From positions 25,852-89,851 of the forward strand of contig CAZTGB010000002.1 of the NCBI GenBank assembly GCA_964612965.1: DNA of 64,000 bases, read 5' to 3'. Both the position numbers and the translations under genes were made by a program. Source of the stretch: CAZTGB01 sp964612965. Lineage in GTDB: Bacteria; Patescibacteriota; Microgenomatia; UBA8517. Of the stretch, positions 17,401 through 25,475 are shown piece after piece. How positions within the stretch are numbered: position 1 is the stretch's first letter; every line of letters starts with the position of its first letter. Below the pieces are notes generated by a model that did not search any database, had not been told where the DNA came from, and was given only the letters and a program-made list of their open reading frames with translations.

Positions 17401-17805
17401 GGATCTGACTATTTGATTTATAACAGCGCGCTCAATTCCGTTAATAATAAAAGTGCCAATATTGGTCATTTGGGGGATATCGCCCAAAAATACATCCTGT
17501 GTAACTTCTTTACCTGATTTTTTATTTACGAGTGTTGCGATTATTTTTAAAGGAGAGGAGAAGGTTAAGCCTTTGTTTTGCGCCAACTTTGGAGAAATTG
17601 TAGGGGTAAGGAGAGTATGATCACCTAAAATTAATTGCCAATTCTTACCCGTAAAATCATCAATCGGAGAAATGCTAACTAGTTCTTCGCGAATTCCTTC
17701 ACCTAAAAACCATTGCCAACTTTGCTTTTGTACTTCTGACAGATTAATCTCAGGAAGATTTTTTTCCTCTTTTCCGAAATTTCTGCGGTTGGTTTTTGAT
17801 GTCAT
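14425..17805 (-). CDS. rpoB: DNA-directed RNA polymerase subunit beta
   Basis: 1126 residues, full length for beta without large lineage inserts. The rifampicin-pocket region is recognisable (SQYGRIDPVRSPEGPNIGLV), as are GRNLVIAYANYGGYGFEDAI and the C-terminal KAQMGGQRLGEMEVWALEA clamp segment. First gene of the rpoB-rpoC-rpsL-rpsG-fusA unit; rplJ/rplL are not upstream here, so the operon starts at its own promoter (17880-17907). Confidence 0.98.
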   Translation of the reverse strand: MTSKTNRRNFGKEEKNLPEINLSEVQKQSWQWFLGEGIREELVSISPIDDFTGKNWQLILGDHTLLTPTISPKLAQNKGLTFSSPLKIIATLVNKKSGKEVTQDVFLGDIPQMTNIGTFIINGIERAVINQIVRSPGVYFSGELDASSGRILYKAEARPLHGSWLEFEVTRGDLIYARIDRRRKVLATVFLRAMGLESDSEIMAAFSEIDKSKDHKYITATLTKDITKTKEDALLDIYRKLRPGEPVVLENAEGLFESLFLDPRRYDLGKVGRFKINKRLGLTLPNEKNTWVLTKADIVAALSYLIGLQNGEGKVDDIDHLSNRRLRRVGELVAINAFRVGLLRLERSIKEKMSLISPDDRPVPANLINARPLIASLNEFFRSNQLSAILDDTNPLSEVDNLRRVSVLGPGGINRERASFSIRDINASQYGRIDPVRSPEGPNIGLVTYLALYARVNEHGFIETPYRKVEKVKKGGKTVARVTDQIDYLTADDEENFYITHSGVGIDKDGTLTDKRVPLRHMTKFIEGVSELVDYMDVTPRQVIGASASLIPFLANDEGNRALMGSNMQCQSVPLVNPESPVVGTGMESIIASGMGRVLRARNAGVVEYADAERVIIKLDKKVDEKGVEIDEDIEISDNGKKEVYSLTKFRRTAHSTCYNQIVRAFPGQRVSEGDLLIDGPASQNGELGLGRNLVIAYANYGGYGFEDAILVSDRLVKDDLLTSIHIEEYDAEVVDTKLGPEEITSDIPNVSEDQLANLGSDGIVVIGAEVTPGDILVGKIAPKGETELTSEERLLRAIFGEKAREVRDTSLRVPHGEKGIVVDVQILDRDSGDELGPGVIRKVIVKVAQIRKITVGDKVAGRHGNKGVVAKITPVADMPYLSDGTPVDIVISPLSVLSRMNLGQLMETHLGWALSKKGEKGALPVFDKFDQEVIAKELKEAGLPVNGKTRLYDGRTGEAFLEDTVVGINYIMKLTHMVEDKTHARSTGPYSLVTQQPLGGKAQMGGQRLGEMEVWALEAHRASHTLQEMLTIKSDDVMGRAKAFEAIVKGTDIPEATIPESFKVLVRELNSLGLSIEPRGVSYEKEEAMNLEAGLELAKIAGAEVVVTDDLVADESPMEIEEVKI

Positions 17806-17812
17806 TGGTTTT

Positions 17813-17849
17813 AAAAAACAGCAAAAGTCCCTACATGTAGATAAGGGAC
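17813..17849 (-). terminator. Terminator-like leader hairpin before rpoB
   Basis: Minus strand GTCCCT (17844-17849) pairs with AGGGAC (17827-17832); the 11-nt loop contains a CTACATGTAG palindrome. It is followed by TTTTGCTGTTTTTT. A second small stem CGTAC/GTACG (17853-17857 with 17865-17869) precedes it. The U-tract ends 7 nt before the rpoB ATG. Confidence 0.65.
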
Positions 17850-17879
17850 GAACGTACCATCTGTGTACGCCTAAAGTGG

Positions 17880-17907
17880 ATTATACGAAACAATTTTATC
17901 TTGTCAA
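17880..17907 (-). promoter_or_regulatory. Sigma70-type promoter of the rpoB operon
   Basis: Minus strand: perfect TTGACA (17902-17907), 16-nt spacer, perfect TATAAT (17880-17885). The -35 box lies inside the 3' end of mltG. Confidence 0.8.
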
Positions 17908-18831
17908 GTACCGTCTTATATTCTCATTATGCTCAGACAAAGTTTTTGCATAGTAAATCTGACCCGTGTCGTCATGTATATAGTACCAATAGTCTGAATC
18001 TTCAGGGTTTGCGGAAGCCTCAAGTGATGTTATTCCAACATTAGCAATTGGAGTTGGAGGAAGTCCAGAAAATTTATATGAGTTAAAGGCTGAATTGGTA
18101 GCAAGATCATCTTTAGTTAAAATTGGCCACCAATTATCTTTGTTTCCAACTGCGTACTGGACCGAGGCATCAATTTGAAGTGGCCAACCCGCATTAAGTC
18201 TATTTAATATTATTCCAGCAACAATCGGGCGTTCACCTTTGGTTTTAGTTTCACGCTCTATAAGTGAGGCGAGTATCACTTGATCGCGAGTTAAATTAAG
18301 ATCTGACGTTTTACTTTCAAAGGTTCTAACCATCTTACCTACAACCGCCGAAGCACTTGCGGTTTTAGGAAAAAGATAAGTATCCGGAAAAAGATAACCT
18401 TCCGTTCCCACCGACGAACTTAAAAACTCTTTGATAAAAGTGTCATCTTTTCCTAGTGAGTCAGAAAATCTTTGAGCAATTTCTTCTCGCCTTAATCCTT
18501 CCGGAATTGTAACCCAAATTTCGGCAGGACCTTTGCCAAGTTGATCAACTAACTGAAAGAGGTTGTAACTTGAAGTCAATCTATACTCTCCAGCCTGAAT
18601 TTTTCCAGCCTTTCCTGTAAACTGTACATAAATTTTAAAAGCCAATGGACTTTTAATTAGCCCCTCTTTATTCAATTTATTTGCAACAACCGAGGCTCCA
18701 CTTCCTTTAACAATTAAAAAGTCCTTGAAATTTTTATCCTGCGAAACAGATTGTGAACTAATATAAAACCAATAAAGCCCCAAAGAAAAAAAGATAATTG
18801 CCAAAACAGGTAGGGCTAATAATTTCTTCAT
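17896..18831 (-). CDS. mltG: Endolytic murein transglycosylase (YceG/MltG family)
   Basis: 311 residues. MltG cleaves nascent peptidoglycan strands at the membrane and is thought to set glycan chain ends. One N-terminal transmembrane helix at about 6-24, a LysM-like region, then the YceG domain with GYLFPDTY at 145-152 and the catalytic-glutamate motif ASLIERET (188-195). The C-terminal Pro-rich loop (LPPTPIANVGITSLEASANP) is typical. It sits close to ruvX and alaS, a neighbourhood also known from Firmicutes. Confidence 0.93.
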   Translation of the reverse strand: MKKLLALPVLAIIFFSLGLYWFYISSQSVSQDKNFKDFLIVKGSGASVVANKLNKEGLIKSPLAFKIYVQFTGKAGKIQAGEYRLTSSYNLFQLVDQLGKGPAEIWVTIPEGLRREEIAQRFSDSLGKDDTFIKEFLSSSVGTEGYLFPDTYLFPKTASASAVVGKMVRTFESKTSDLNLTRDQVILASLIERETKTKGERPIVAGIILNRLNAGWPLQIDASVQYAVGNKDNWWPILTKDDLATNSAFNSYKFSGLPPTPIANVGITSLEASANPEDSDYWYYIHDDTGQIYYAKTLSEHNENIRRYLTR

Positions 18832-18839
18832 TATTGAAG

Positions 18840-19037
18840 TTAAACTTCCTCCAAAAGTGCACGTCTATATATTTTACTCTTTAAGTCGTGAATATAAATT
18901 CTTCCACATTTACAAGTTACTTGTTCACCCTTTGCATGCTTCTTAACTTTTCCTTTTGAAAGAGGCATTCCACATCCCACACATTTTCCTTGAGAAAGTA
19001 ACCAGGCTTGGATAGGCGCTATTACATTTCTAAACAT
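18840..19037 (-). CDS. Small zinc-ribbon-like protein (65 aa)
   Basis: Two cysteine pairs, CVGC at about residues 18-21 and CKC near 43-45, separated by a Lys-rich turn, look like a zinc ribbon. The C-terminal part (IYIHDLKSKIYRRALLEEV) is helical and basic. It lies between ruvX and mltG, where Firmicutes also carry a small unknown gene, but I do not claim homology. Nucleic-acid or protein binding is possible; no specific family recognised. Confidence 0.65.
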   Translation of the reverse strand: MFRNVIAPIQAWLLSQGKCVGCGMPLSKGKVKKHAKGEQVTCKCGRIYIHDLKSKIYRRALLEEV

Positions 19038-19075
19038 ATAGGTAAATTATATCATGCAATCACTTAAGTCAACCT

Positions 19076-19462
19076 TTAAGAATCTAAATAATTTTGAAGC
19101 ATTATTGTAGCTGCATAAGCGTCTTCCATTTTCCGTCTTTTTTTTCTCCCAACTCCACCCAGGATTGATCTTTTTTGTGCCTCATATGTAGAAAGTGTTT
19201 CATCAAAAGTTTCTGCATTAATTAGTTTTGCAAATGCTCTTGACTCCCCCCCCATTGTCCCCTCCGAAACTCCAACAACAACCTTTTTAATTTCCCCTTT
19301 CTCTATCTCTTCTTTGATTTTTTTTAGCACTTCCTCGAGAGTATTAAAGCGAACAACCCTTAAAGGGTATGCAAGAGGACCTTCTGCGATTGCCAACCCA
19401 ATTTTACTTCTTCCGTAATCTATTCCTAAGATTTTTTTAAAATCTGTTACTCGTTTTTTCAT
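19076..19462 (-). CDS. ruvX: YqgF/RuvX-type RNase H-fold nuclease
   Basis: 128 residues. The family is implicated in Holliday-junction resolution and in pre-16S rRNA processing. RNase H fold landmarks: ILGIDYGRSKIGLAIA near residue 12 with the first catalytic Asp, KKVVVGVSEG, the second acidic site in AETFDETLST, and the final Asp in KMEDAYAA. It ends just after the 65-aa zinc ribbon and starts 3 nt from the sortase stop, so the genes form one operon. Confidence 0.9.
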   Translation of the reverse strand: MKKRVTDFKKILGIDYGRSKIGLAIAEGPLAYPLRVVRFNTLEEVLKKIKEEIEKGEIKKVVVGVSEGTMGGESRAFAKLINAETFDETLSTYEAQKRSILGGVGRKKRRKMEDAYAATIMLQNYLDS

Positions 19463-19464
19463 TG

Positions 19465-20151
19465 TTAATAATCTAACTCTTCAGGGGGGACAATACGTGC
19501 CCTAACTATTAATCTTTTTGGTTTTCTAGGATCTCCTGGGGGAACGCATGTCACAAGCGTTAAAAATGAGTCGGTTGTATCTTGATCTAAAACCTGAATA
19601 TCAGTAGGCAGAACTTCAAACATTGTCTCAACCCTGTATTTATATGAAACACCATCGTAACTTACATCGATCTCATCTCCTTTTTTAAGAGTAGGGAGAA
19701 GTGAAAAGATCGAGATATAGTTTTTTGGATCATAGAAAATAGGTAAAATTGAATGGCCAAAAAGAGCAGAATTTCCACGTTTTCCAGGAAGGGCCGTCCC
19801 TGGATACTGAATTATATGACTACTCAAATCTTCCCCACCAATGGCAACTGTTGCATTTTCAATTTTAAGTTTTGGAATACTTATCGTGTAATACTCAACA
19901 TTTTCTGAAACAAATTCATCTTTTTTTGCTCCCCCAACAAACCAATTACTGGCCTGGGTATAATCAACCTCGCTAACATTGGGTTCTAATTTTTCTTTTA
20001 CTTCCTTTACAGGTGATATCAAATTTGATGCATATTTAGCAGAATAAGTGCTGTTGTATGAAACAATTGGATATACTACCCCAATCAGAATAATTATTCC
20101 TGATATTCCTGATACAAGTGCAGCTAATCGTAGGATTGTTTTGTGAGTCAT
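19465..20151 (-). CDS. Sortase family transpeptidase
   Basis: 228 residues, with an N-terminal membrane helix at about 11-32 and a sortase domain from about 85. The catalytic triad is visible: His133 in SALFGHS, Cys202 in TLVTC, and Arg213 in KPKRLIV. Sortases cleave LPxTG-like tails and attach the protein to the envelope. Likely substrates with VPETG and LPDSG tails are encoded at 49910-53040. The class cannot be fixed by eye. It is transcribed with ruvX. Confidence 0.92.
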   Translation of the reverse strand: MTHKTILRLAALVSGISGIIILIGVVYPIVSYNSTYSAKYASNLISPVKEVKEKLEPNVSEVDYTQASNWFVGGAKKDEFVSENVEYYTISIPKLKIENATVAIGGEDLSSHIIQYPGTALPGKRGNSALFGHSILPIFYDPKNYISIFSLLPTLKKGDEIDVSYDGVSYKYRVETMFEVLPTDIQVLDQDTTDSFLTLVTCVPPGDPRKPKRLIVRARIVPPEELDY

Positions 20152-20210
20152 AGTTTCTACATTCTAGCGAATAATAGAGGAATAATGTAGCCACAGAAAG
20201 CTTTACAGAG

Positions 20211-20903
20211 TCACCATTTGATTTCCTTCTTATCTTCAAAAAACTTTCCTGTCGGAACTTTACTTTCTGTTGCTAGCCAAATAACGGTTTCAACTCCTTT
20301 CTTAATTGATCTCGGGGCAAGTTTGCCGCCCATGTCCGTCCGTACCCAGCCCGGGGAAATTGCATTAACCATAATATTTTTTAGACTTAATGCAAGTTTT
20401 ATTGTTAAAGCATTCAAAGTAGCTTTAGATATTCCATATGAAGGATCTCGCCAAGGGTTTGAAATGGAGAATCTACCAGTCATTTGCCCTGCTCTGCTTG
20501 ATATATTAATTATTCTCCCACCATCCCTGATAATAGGTGCCAATGTTCTTGAAAGTTCAAGAGGTCCATAAAAATTTGTATCCATCGTTTCCTTAATCGT
20601 TGCCGAAGATACTTTCATTATATCTCTGCTTTCATCTATATCCACTCCAGCATTATTAATTAAAACGTCAATCTTTTTGTATTTCTTCTTCAAAAAGGCT
20701 AATAAGCCCTGTATTTCTTTTGTGTTTGTGACGTCTAACTTAAAAAAATGTATATTTTGTTTGTTAAGTTTTTTTGTAGCTTCTTTACCTTTTCTGGACC
20801 CTCTTGCAGTCAAAATCACTTCAAACCCCTTCTCAGCAAGTTGTTTACATATTTCAAAACCCATTCCGCGATTTCCACCTGTAACTACAGTGATTTTTTT
20901 CAT
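20211..20903 (-). CDS. Short-chain dehydrogenase/reductase
   Basis: 230 residues with a classical SDR Rossmann fold. NAD(P)-binding TGGNRGMG at 8-15, LDVTN for the adenine ring, NNAG near 88-91, catalytic Ser in INISSRAG and the YGISK active-site pair, then the SPGWVRTDMGG loop typical of carbonyl-reductase-like SDRs. The substrate is unknown. Neighbours are a sortase and a PilM-like protein, which give no metabolic hint. Confidence 0.9.
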   Translation of the reverse strand: MKKITVVTGGNRGMGFEICKQLAEKGFEVILTARGSRKGKEATKKLNKQNIHFFKLDVTNTKEIQGLLAFLKKKYKKIDVLINNAGVDIDESRDIMKVSSATIKETMDTNFYGPLELSRTLAPIIRDGGRIINISSRAGQMTGRFSISNPWRDPSYGISKATLNALTIKLALSLKNIMVNAISPGWVRTDMGGKLAPRSIKKGVETVIWLATESKVPTGKFFEDKKEIKW

Positions 20904-20924
20904 AATAAATATTTCTACCAGAAG

Positions 20925-23102
20925 TTATCTTTCTGCAACGATTTCTATACTAGTGTTTTTGGCAACCCGAGGCAATGTACCAAAAGGTCCTGGAAAGCGA
21001 GGTTTAAGTCTAATTTCTGCTCGAGTATAACCAGGAATTGTTGTTAAATAACTCTCAACCACCTCAGTACTTCTACCTGATATCTTTTTAATTATTTCAT
21101 CTTGCTTTACCTCAGGCAAAAAGTTTACCTCAACTGAAACATTAAAAAGAAACTTTCCATCTTCTTCTTGTTCAAAGTCAAATTTATAGGTTATTTGGGT
21201 ATCCCTTAAAACAAATCCGGAAGGGACTGAATCTTTAAGTTCTTCTCGCACTTTTTCAGCCAACTTTGCGCGGTCCGTAACAACCGCACGAGCTTCAATA
21301 TCCATTGAAAGTTTAACGTTATCTGCTTCATCTCCAACTTTGTGGTTAAAGGTTTCGTCAGAGACTTCAGTCTCAACAAAATCATCAATCAAAATCTGAT
21401 CAGCAGTTGCTTTTGAGAGTAGATCTTCTTTAGCATTTTCTAAAAGCTCAGTTGTCAAATCTTCTAGGAGTTTTTCTTGATCTTCTTTGGCTACAGCCGA
21501 AATATCCCGGCTGCTTCCCCCCGAAAAATCCGATGTCGAAGTTGCATCCACCTCAGCCTTTGGATAATTACCGACCTTAAAAATTTCATCTTTAGCTAAA
21601 TTATATTCAGCTCCAATGGCCTCAGCTGTAACACTAACGCTGGAAGTCCCCGGAGAAGATGGGGAAAGGGCCGCTGAAACTGACGCAGAACTATCTAAAC
21701 TATATTGTAAATCGCCAGCAGAAAGAATTATCGTTCCTGCAGATAAATTAATATTTGATGCCGTCCCATTCCTTATTTGAACCGTTCCTTTCGCGCGTTC
21801 CCCAACCTGTTTTGTTCCTGAAGCGGCTTTAGTTTTTTCTCCAGATATTTGAGATGTAACCATCTCATTATCTTCAAAACCTATTTCAAATTCTTTTTCA
21901 AACTTTTTAGGAGACACATAAATTGAAATCGAAGCCTTCGGATAAAACCACCAAAAAGATAGTAATCCAATCAAAACCACCCCCAAAATAATAGATAAAG
22001 TAATCAGTTTCTTTTTTCCCACTGGATTCTGTGTTGATCTTGTTGAGGTAAACTTTTCATAAAAACTATGAAATAAATTTTTAGTCTTTTCCAAATATTG
22101 ATTAGGGTTAAACTTATTTGTTAGATTTAATTTTTCTTGAACATTAAAGATAGGTGTGGGATTAGCAGGAATATCCCTTCCAATCCCAACAACAGTAGAA
22201 GTTTCTGCCCTTGAAGTACTTTCATTAACATCTTCTCCAACCACAAACCCTAACTCCTGAGCTTGCGACATCTCTGTTGCAGGTCCAATATTTTCTTCAA
22301 ACGTTTCTTGTTTCAGTGGACTTTCTTCAGTTTTAGTTTCAATTTTAGACACATTAGCAATTTCGGAAGCGCCAGCCAGTGAAGTTGCCAAGATCTTTCT
22401 TTCTGCGCTTAGCGTCTCAACTTTAGGTGTATGTAGAAATTTTATTTTTTCATTTTCCTCCCAAACTACACTGCTTAAAGTATCACGAGCTTCCATAATC
22501 TCACCTTCTTTACCATCAAAAACTATAATGCGAGAAGGGAGGGGAGATGCTTCTTTGAAACGTGATAGCCCCTCTATCACATCATCGATAAGTGAGACAC
22601 TTCTTGCAACCTGCGCACTACCTATTAAATTTCCAAGCTTAAAAACAGAAATTTCCAAGTTTTCTTTCCCCAGTCCCAAGATTACGGCATTAACAGGTGT
22701 TCCTTCTTCCGATTTAAAAAGGTGGGCAAAGGCTTCAGAAAGAATAACAAACCCCGTGGGGGTTAAGGAAAGTTCCGCACAAATCCTTTTGATTTTCCCT
22801 AAATATTCCTCTTTTATTTCCCCTTCACTAATCCATGAAGACGGGACTCCAAAGACAGTTTTGGTAGGTTCCGGAAAATCCTCTGGAAGTTTTTGAATAC
22901 AAGAAGAAAGGGCAGCATCAGTAGAGCCCAAGAGATCTTCCTCTTCTTCCCAGGGGGTGGGGGGAGAACTTGCTATTACCTCTGCTACCCCGTCCACTTT
23001 GATATACCAAATTCCGGCCTGTACAAAGGCTTCCTCCAAAACTAATGACCAAAAAAGCTCTGGTGGGTTTTCTTTTTGAGCAAAAAAATTTTTTATGTTC
23101 AT
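20925..23102 (-). CDS. PilM-like actin-fold protein fused to a membrane-anchored baseplate-J-like domain
   Basis: 725 residues. Residues 1-240 look like a divergent actin-type ATPase domain of the PilM/FtsA kind (GFVILSEAFAHLF, then VNAVILGLGKENLEISVF). An acidic, Ser/Thr/Glu-rich linker leads to one transmembrane helix at about 363-386. The remaining 340 residues are extracytoplasmic and beta/alpha mixed (QKLLEDLTTELL, KVREELKDSVPSGFVLRDTQ), resembling the baseplate-J-like domains annotated in CPR proteins. A trans-envelope scaffold linked to the PilN/PilO-like proteins at 48349-49558 is plausible; this is inference. Confidence 0.6.
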   Translation of the reverse strand: MNIKNFFAQKENPPELFWSLVLEEAFVQAGIWYIKVDGVAEVIASSPPTPWEEEEDLLGSTDAALSSCIQKLPEDFPEPTKTVFGVPSSWISEGEIKEEYLGKIKRICAELSLTPTGFVILSEAFAHLFKSEEGTPVNAVILGLGKENLEISVFKLGNLIGSAQVARSVSLIDDVIEGLSRFKEASPLPSRIIVFDGKEGEIMEARDTLSSVVWEENEKIKFLHTPKVETLSAERKILATSLAGASEIANVSKIETKTEESPLKQETFEENIGPATEMSQAQELGFVVGEDVNESTSRAETSTVVGIGRDIPANPTPIFNVQEKLNLTNKFNPNQYLEKTKNLFHSFYEKFTSTRSTQNPVGKKKLITLSIILGVVLIGLLSFWWFYPKASISIYVSPKKFEKEFEIGFEDNEMVTSQISGEKTKAASGTKQVGERAKGTVQIRNGTASNINLSAGTIILSAGDLQYSLDSSASVSAALSPSSPGTSSVSVTAEAIGAEYNLAKDEIFKVGNYPKAEVDATSTSDFSGGSSRDISAVAKEDQEKLLEDLTTELLENAKEDLLSKATADQILIDDFVETEVSDETFNHKVGDEADNVKLSMDIEARAVVTDRAKLAEKVREELKDSVPSGFVLRDTQITYKFDFEQEEDGKFLFNVSVEVNFLPEVKQDEIIKKISGRSTEVVESYLTTIPGYTRAEIRLKPRFPGPFGTLPRVAKNTSIEIVAER

Positions 23103-23122
23103 AACTCAATCTTCGCTTATGT

Positions 23123-24919
23123 TCATTCTATGGCAGCATAAATTCTAATTATTCCTGATCCAATTTTCTCTTGTTTAATTATTTTAACATGCCCAATCTC
23201 AGAGGTGGAGGTGACATGTGGTCCACCACAAACTTCTTTTGAAAAATCCCCTACAGAATACACTTTTACAACATCCCCATATTTCTCACCAAAGAAGTGA
23301 AGTGCCCCTATCTTTATCGCTTCCGAAAGACTCATTTCTTTAAATGAAACAGGAAGGTTTTCCTTAATCTTCTGATTAATCAATTCCTCAATTTGGACAA
23401 TTTGCACATCTGTTAATTTTTGGCTATGCGAAAAATCAAACCTTAGTCTTTCTGAGGTAATATGACTTCCTTTTTGAGACACATGCTCCCCAAGAACCCC
23501 CCTAAGTGATGCATGAAGTAGATGAGTGGTAGTATGAAGTTTTGTAATTGTTTCATCAGATTTATTCTCAAGTCCTCCCTTAAAAATCCCCGCAGAAGTA
23601 GTTCTTGAATTTTCCTTGTGTTTTTCAAATTCTTTTTTAAACTCCAAAACTTCATCATCGCTAAAACCAATTTTATTTTGATTAAGAATTTCAAGTGTTA
23701 ATTCCAAGGGAAATCCTTCTGTTTGATACAAATCAAAAGCAACTTTTCCATCGATCTTAACCCCTTTTGAAACTATCTCAGTTAGTTTCTTCAGTCCCCG
23801 CTTTAATGCATCAGAAAATCTCGATCCCTCCTCGGATAGCCCTTCTTCAACTGCTTTCCAATTCTTTTCAATAATTAGATAGTGATTTTTAAGGTCTTCC
23901 GCAATATGACTTAGAGCAAGTCCTGAAATTCCAACACCTAGTAGGTGGAGATGGAACACGGCTCGTCTAACAAGCCTTCTTAAGATATACCCCTGAAGCT
24001 TATTTGAAGGAATCACCCCCTCGGCAAGTAAATTAGCAGAAGCCCTTAAGTGATCAGCAATTATTCTAAAGCTTTTATTTTTTTCTTCATCTGCTCCGTA
24101 ATCAATAGTAGTTTCCTTTTCGATATTAGAAATAATCCCTGAAAAGGTATCTATTTTAAAAATATCGCTGTTGTTATTTAAAACTGCAACAATTCTTTCT
24201 AGCCCCCCTCCAAAATCAACATTTTTTTGAGGTAGTTCACTTAAAACTCCATCTCCTTCTTTCTTGTACTGCATAAAAACAGAGTTACCTATTTCCAAAA
24301 ACTTTCCACAGTCACAGTTTGGATGACATTCCTGTCCAAATTTGGGGTCATGAGAAATATCAAGCTCAAAGAATATTTCGCTATCAGGGCCTCCAATCTC
24401 ACCTGTAGGCATTAAGTCCGGTGTCCCACTACGGCTCCACCAATTCTTTTTAACTCCATAAAAGAAAATATGGTTTTCAGCTACTCCCAAACTCTTCCAG
24501 ATTTCAAAAGATTCTGTATCTTTTGGGACACTACCATCCCCCTCAAAAACAGAAACATAAAGTTTTTCTTTGGAAATTCCAAGCTCCTTCGTAAAAAATT
24601 CCCAAATCCAAGTTAGTTGTTCTTTTTTAAAATAATCGCCCAAGCTCCAGTTACCTAACATTTCAAAAAATGTTGTATGGCGATTATCTCCCACCTCTTC
24701 CAAGTCTTGAAGACGAATCGAAGGTTGAGAATCTACCAATCTCACCCCCAAAGAATGTTTTTCGCCTTTCAAATATGAAATCATCTGCTGCATTCCAGAA
24801 GATGTAAATAGAGTTGTAGGATCATTTTCTAAAACCAGAGGAGAGGGGGCAATTTCCTTATGCCCTTTTCTCTTAAAAAATTTTATAAATTTTTCCCTGA
24901 CTTCTTTTGAAGTTATCAT
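23123..24919 (-). CDS. alaS: Alanyl-tRNA synthetase lacking the C-terminal C-Ala domain
   Basis: 598 residues from the ATG at 24917-24919 (MITSKEVREKFIKFFKRKGH); the frame extends 20 codons further, but the internal ATG matches the family start. The catalytic domain shows the class II motif region (TLFTSSGMQQM) and the editing domain has LHTTTHLLH near 458 and CGGPH near 561. The protein stops where other AlaRS proteins (about 875 residues) continue into the C-Ala domain. A -10-like TATACT lies at 24929-24934. Confidence 0.95.
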   Translation of the reverse strand: MITSKEVREKFIKFFKRKGHKEIAPSPLVLENDPTTLFTSSGMQQMISYLKGEKHSLGVRLVDSQPSIRLQDLEEVGDNRHTTFFEMLGNWSLGDYFKKEQLTWIWEFFTKELGISKEKLYVSVFEGDGSVPKDTESFEIWKSLGVAENHIFFYGVKKNWWSRSGTPDLMPTGEIGGPDSEIFFELDISHDPKFGQECHPNCDCGKFLEIGNSVFMQYKKEGDGVLSELPQKNVDFGGGLERIVAVLNNNSDIFKIDTFSGIISNIEKETTIDYGADEEKNKSFRIIADHLRASANLLAEGVIPSNKLQGYILRRLVRRAVFHLHLLGVGISGLALSHIAEDLKNHYLIIEKNWKAVEEGLSEEGSRFSDALKRGLKKLTEIVSKGVKIDGKVAFDLYQTEGFPLELTLEILNQNKIGFSDDEVLEFKKEFEKHKENSRTTSAGIFKGGLENKSDETITKLHTTTHLLHASLRGVLGEHVSQKGSHITSERLRFDFSHSQKLTDVQIVQIEELINQKIKENLPVSFKEMSLSEAIKIGALHFFGEKYGDVVKVYSVGDFSKEVCGGPHVTSTSEIGHVKIIKQEKIGSGIIRIYAAIE

Positions 24920-24942
24920 TGTGGCTAAAGTATAACCTTCAA

Positions 24943-24972
24943 TTAGATTATTATCCAGAAGCCTGATAAAAT
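24943..24972 (+). promoter_or_regulatory. Putative promoter of the 87-aa gene
   Basis: TTAGAT (24943-24948), 18-nt spacer, TAAAAT (24967-24972). The expected start coincides with the ATG at 24979, so the mRNA may be leaderless. Confidence 0.4.
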
Positions 24973-24978
24973 CGCGCA

Positions 24979-25242
24979 ATGAGCAAAGAAAGGAGAATAC
25001 AAGACGAAATAGAAACTAATGGACTCATACTTTTGGAGTACGGTATACCTCTTGAAACTATTCCATATAAAAAGATTTGGGAAAAGGTCGATGAGGATGG
25101 GTGGAATGAAAAAATATCTAAAGAAGCAGCCGATTTAGTTGAAAAAGAAAAGGGAAAGGGAAGATTTGGAGCCTTTGTAGTTAGGAGACGAATAAATCAA
25201 TCAGGTGATGATAATGTTGAGGTTTGGAGTTGGGCTGATTAG
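24979..25242 (+). CDS. Hypothetical protein (87 aa)
   Basis: Charged soluble protein with no recognised domain. An N-terminal helix-like region (ERRIQDEIETNGLILLEYGI) is followed by a Lys/Glu-rich segment and a short beta-like end (RFGAFVVRRRINQ). It is the only plus-strand gene between 5.1 and 47.9 kb, diverging from alaS, and its stop overlaps the end of the converging 77-aa gene. The isolated orientation and good coding texture suggest a real gene; function unknown. Confidence 0.55.
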   Translation: MSKERRIQDEIETNGLILLEYGIPLETIPYKKIWEKVDEDGWNEKISKEAADLVEKEKGKGRFGAFVVRRRINQSGDDNVEVWSWAD

Positions 25243-25472
25243 CCCCCATGGGTTTCCAACTTTTTGTTTTTTCTAAGTATCTCCATAACAGAGGTTAATT
25301 TTTCAGGACGAATCAGTCCCCCCCCAAGTATTGAATCTTCCAGGATACTATTTAATCTCTTAATGGCCCGCCTTAAATCAATTATGATGAACATGACTTG
25401 AACCCCAACCACAACAAGAAGAAGTGTAAGTGAAACTACAACCACGATTAATAATGTCTGTACACTGTCCAT
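25239..25472 (-). CDS. Small membrane protein (77 aa)
   Basis: A single strongly hydrophobic N-terminal helix (about residues 6-32, Val/Leu/Ile-rich) is followed by a charged cytoplasmic tail with basic and acidic helices (DLRRAIKRLNSILED). No family recognised. It starts 3 nt after the RodZ-like gene, so the two are co-transcribed and probably act at the membrane. Confidence 0.65.
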   Translation of the reverse strand: MDSVQTLLIVVVVSLTLLLVVVGVQVMFIIIDLRRAIKRLNSILEDSILGGGLIRPEKLTSVMEILRKNKKLETHGG

Positions 25473-25475
25473 TTG

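Noticed and set aside
20152..20210. Small ORF or tRNA in the SDR-sortase gap
   Set aside because: No cloverleaf, no Shine-Dalgarno and no conserved peptide seen.
24920..24979. Longer AlaRS N-terminus
   Set aside because: The extra residues have no similarity to AlaRS, and a -10-like box (24929-24934) lies within them.
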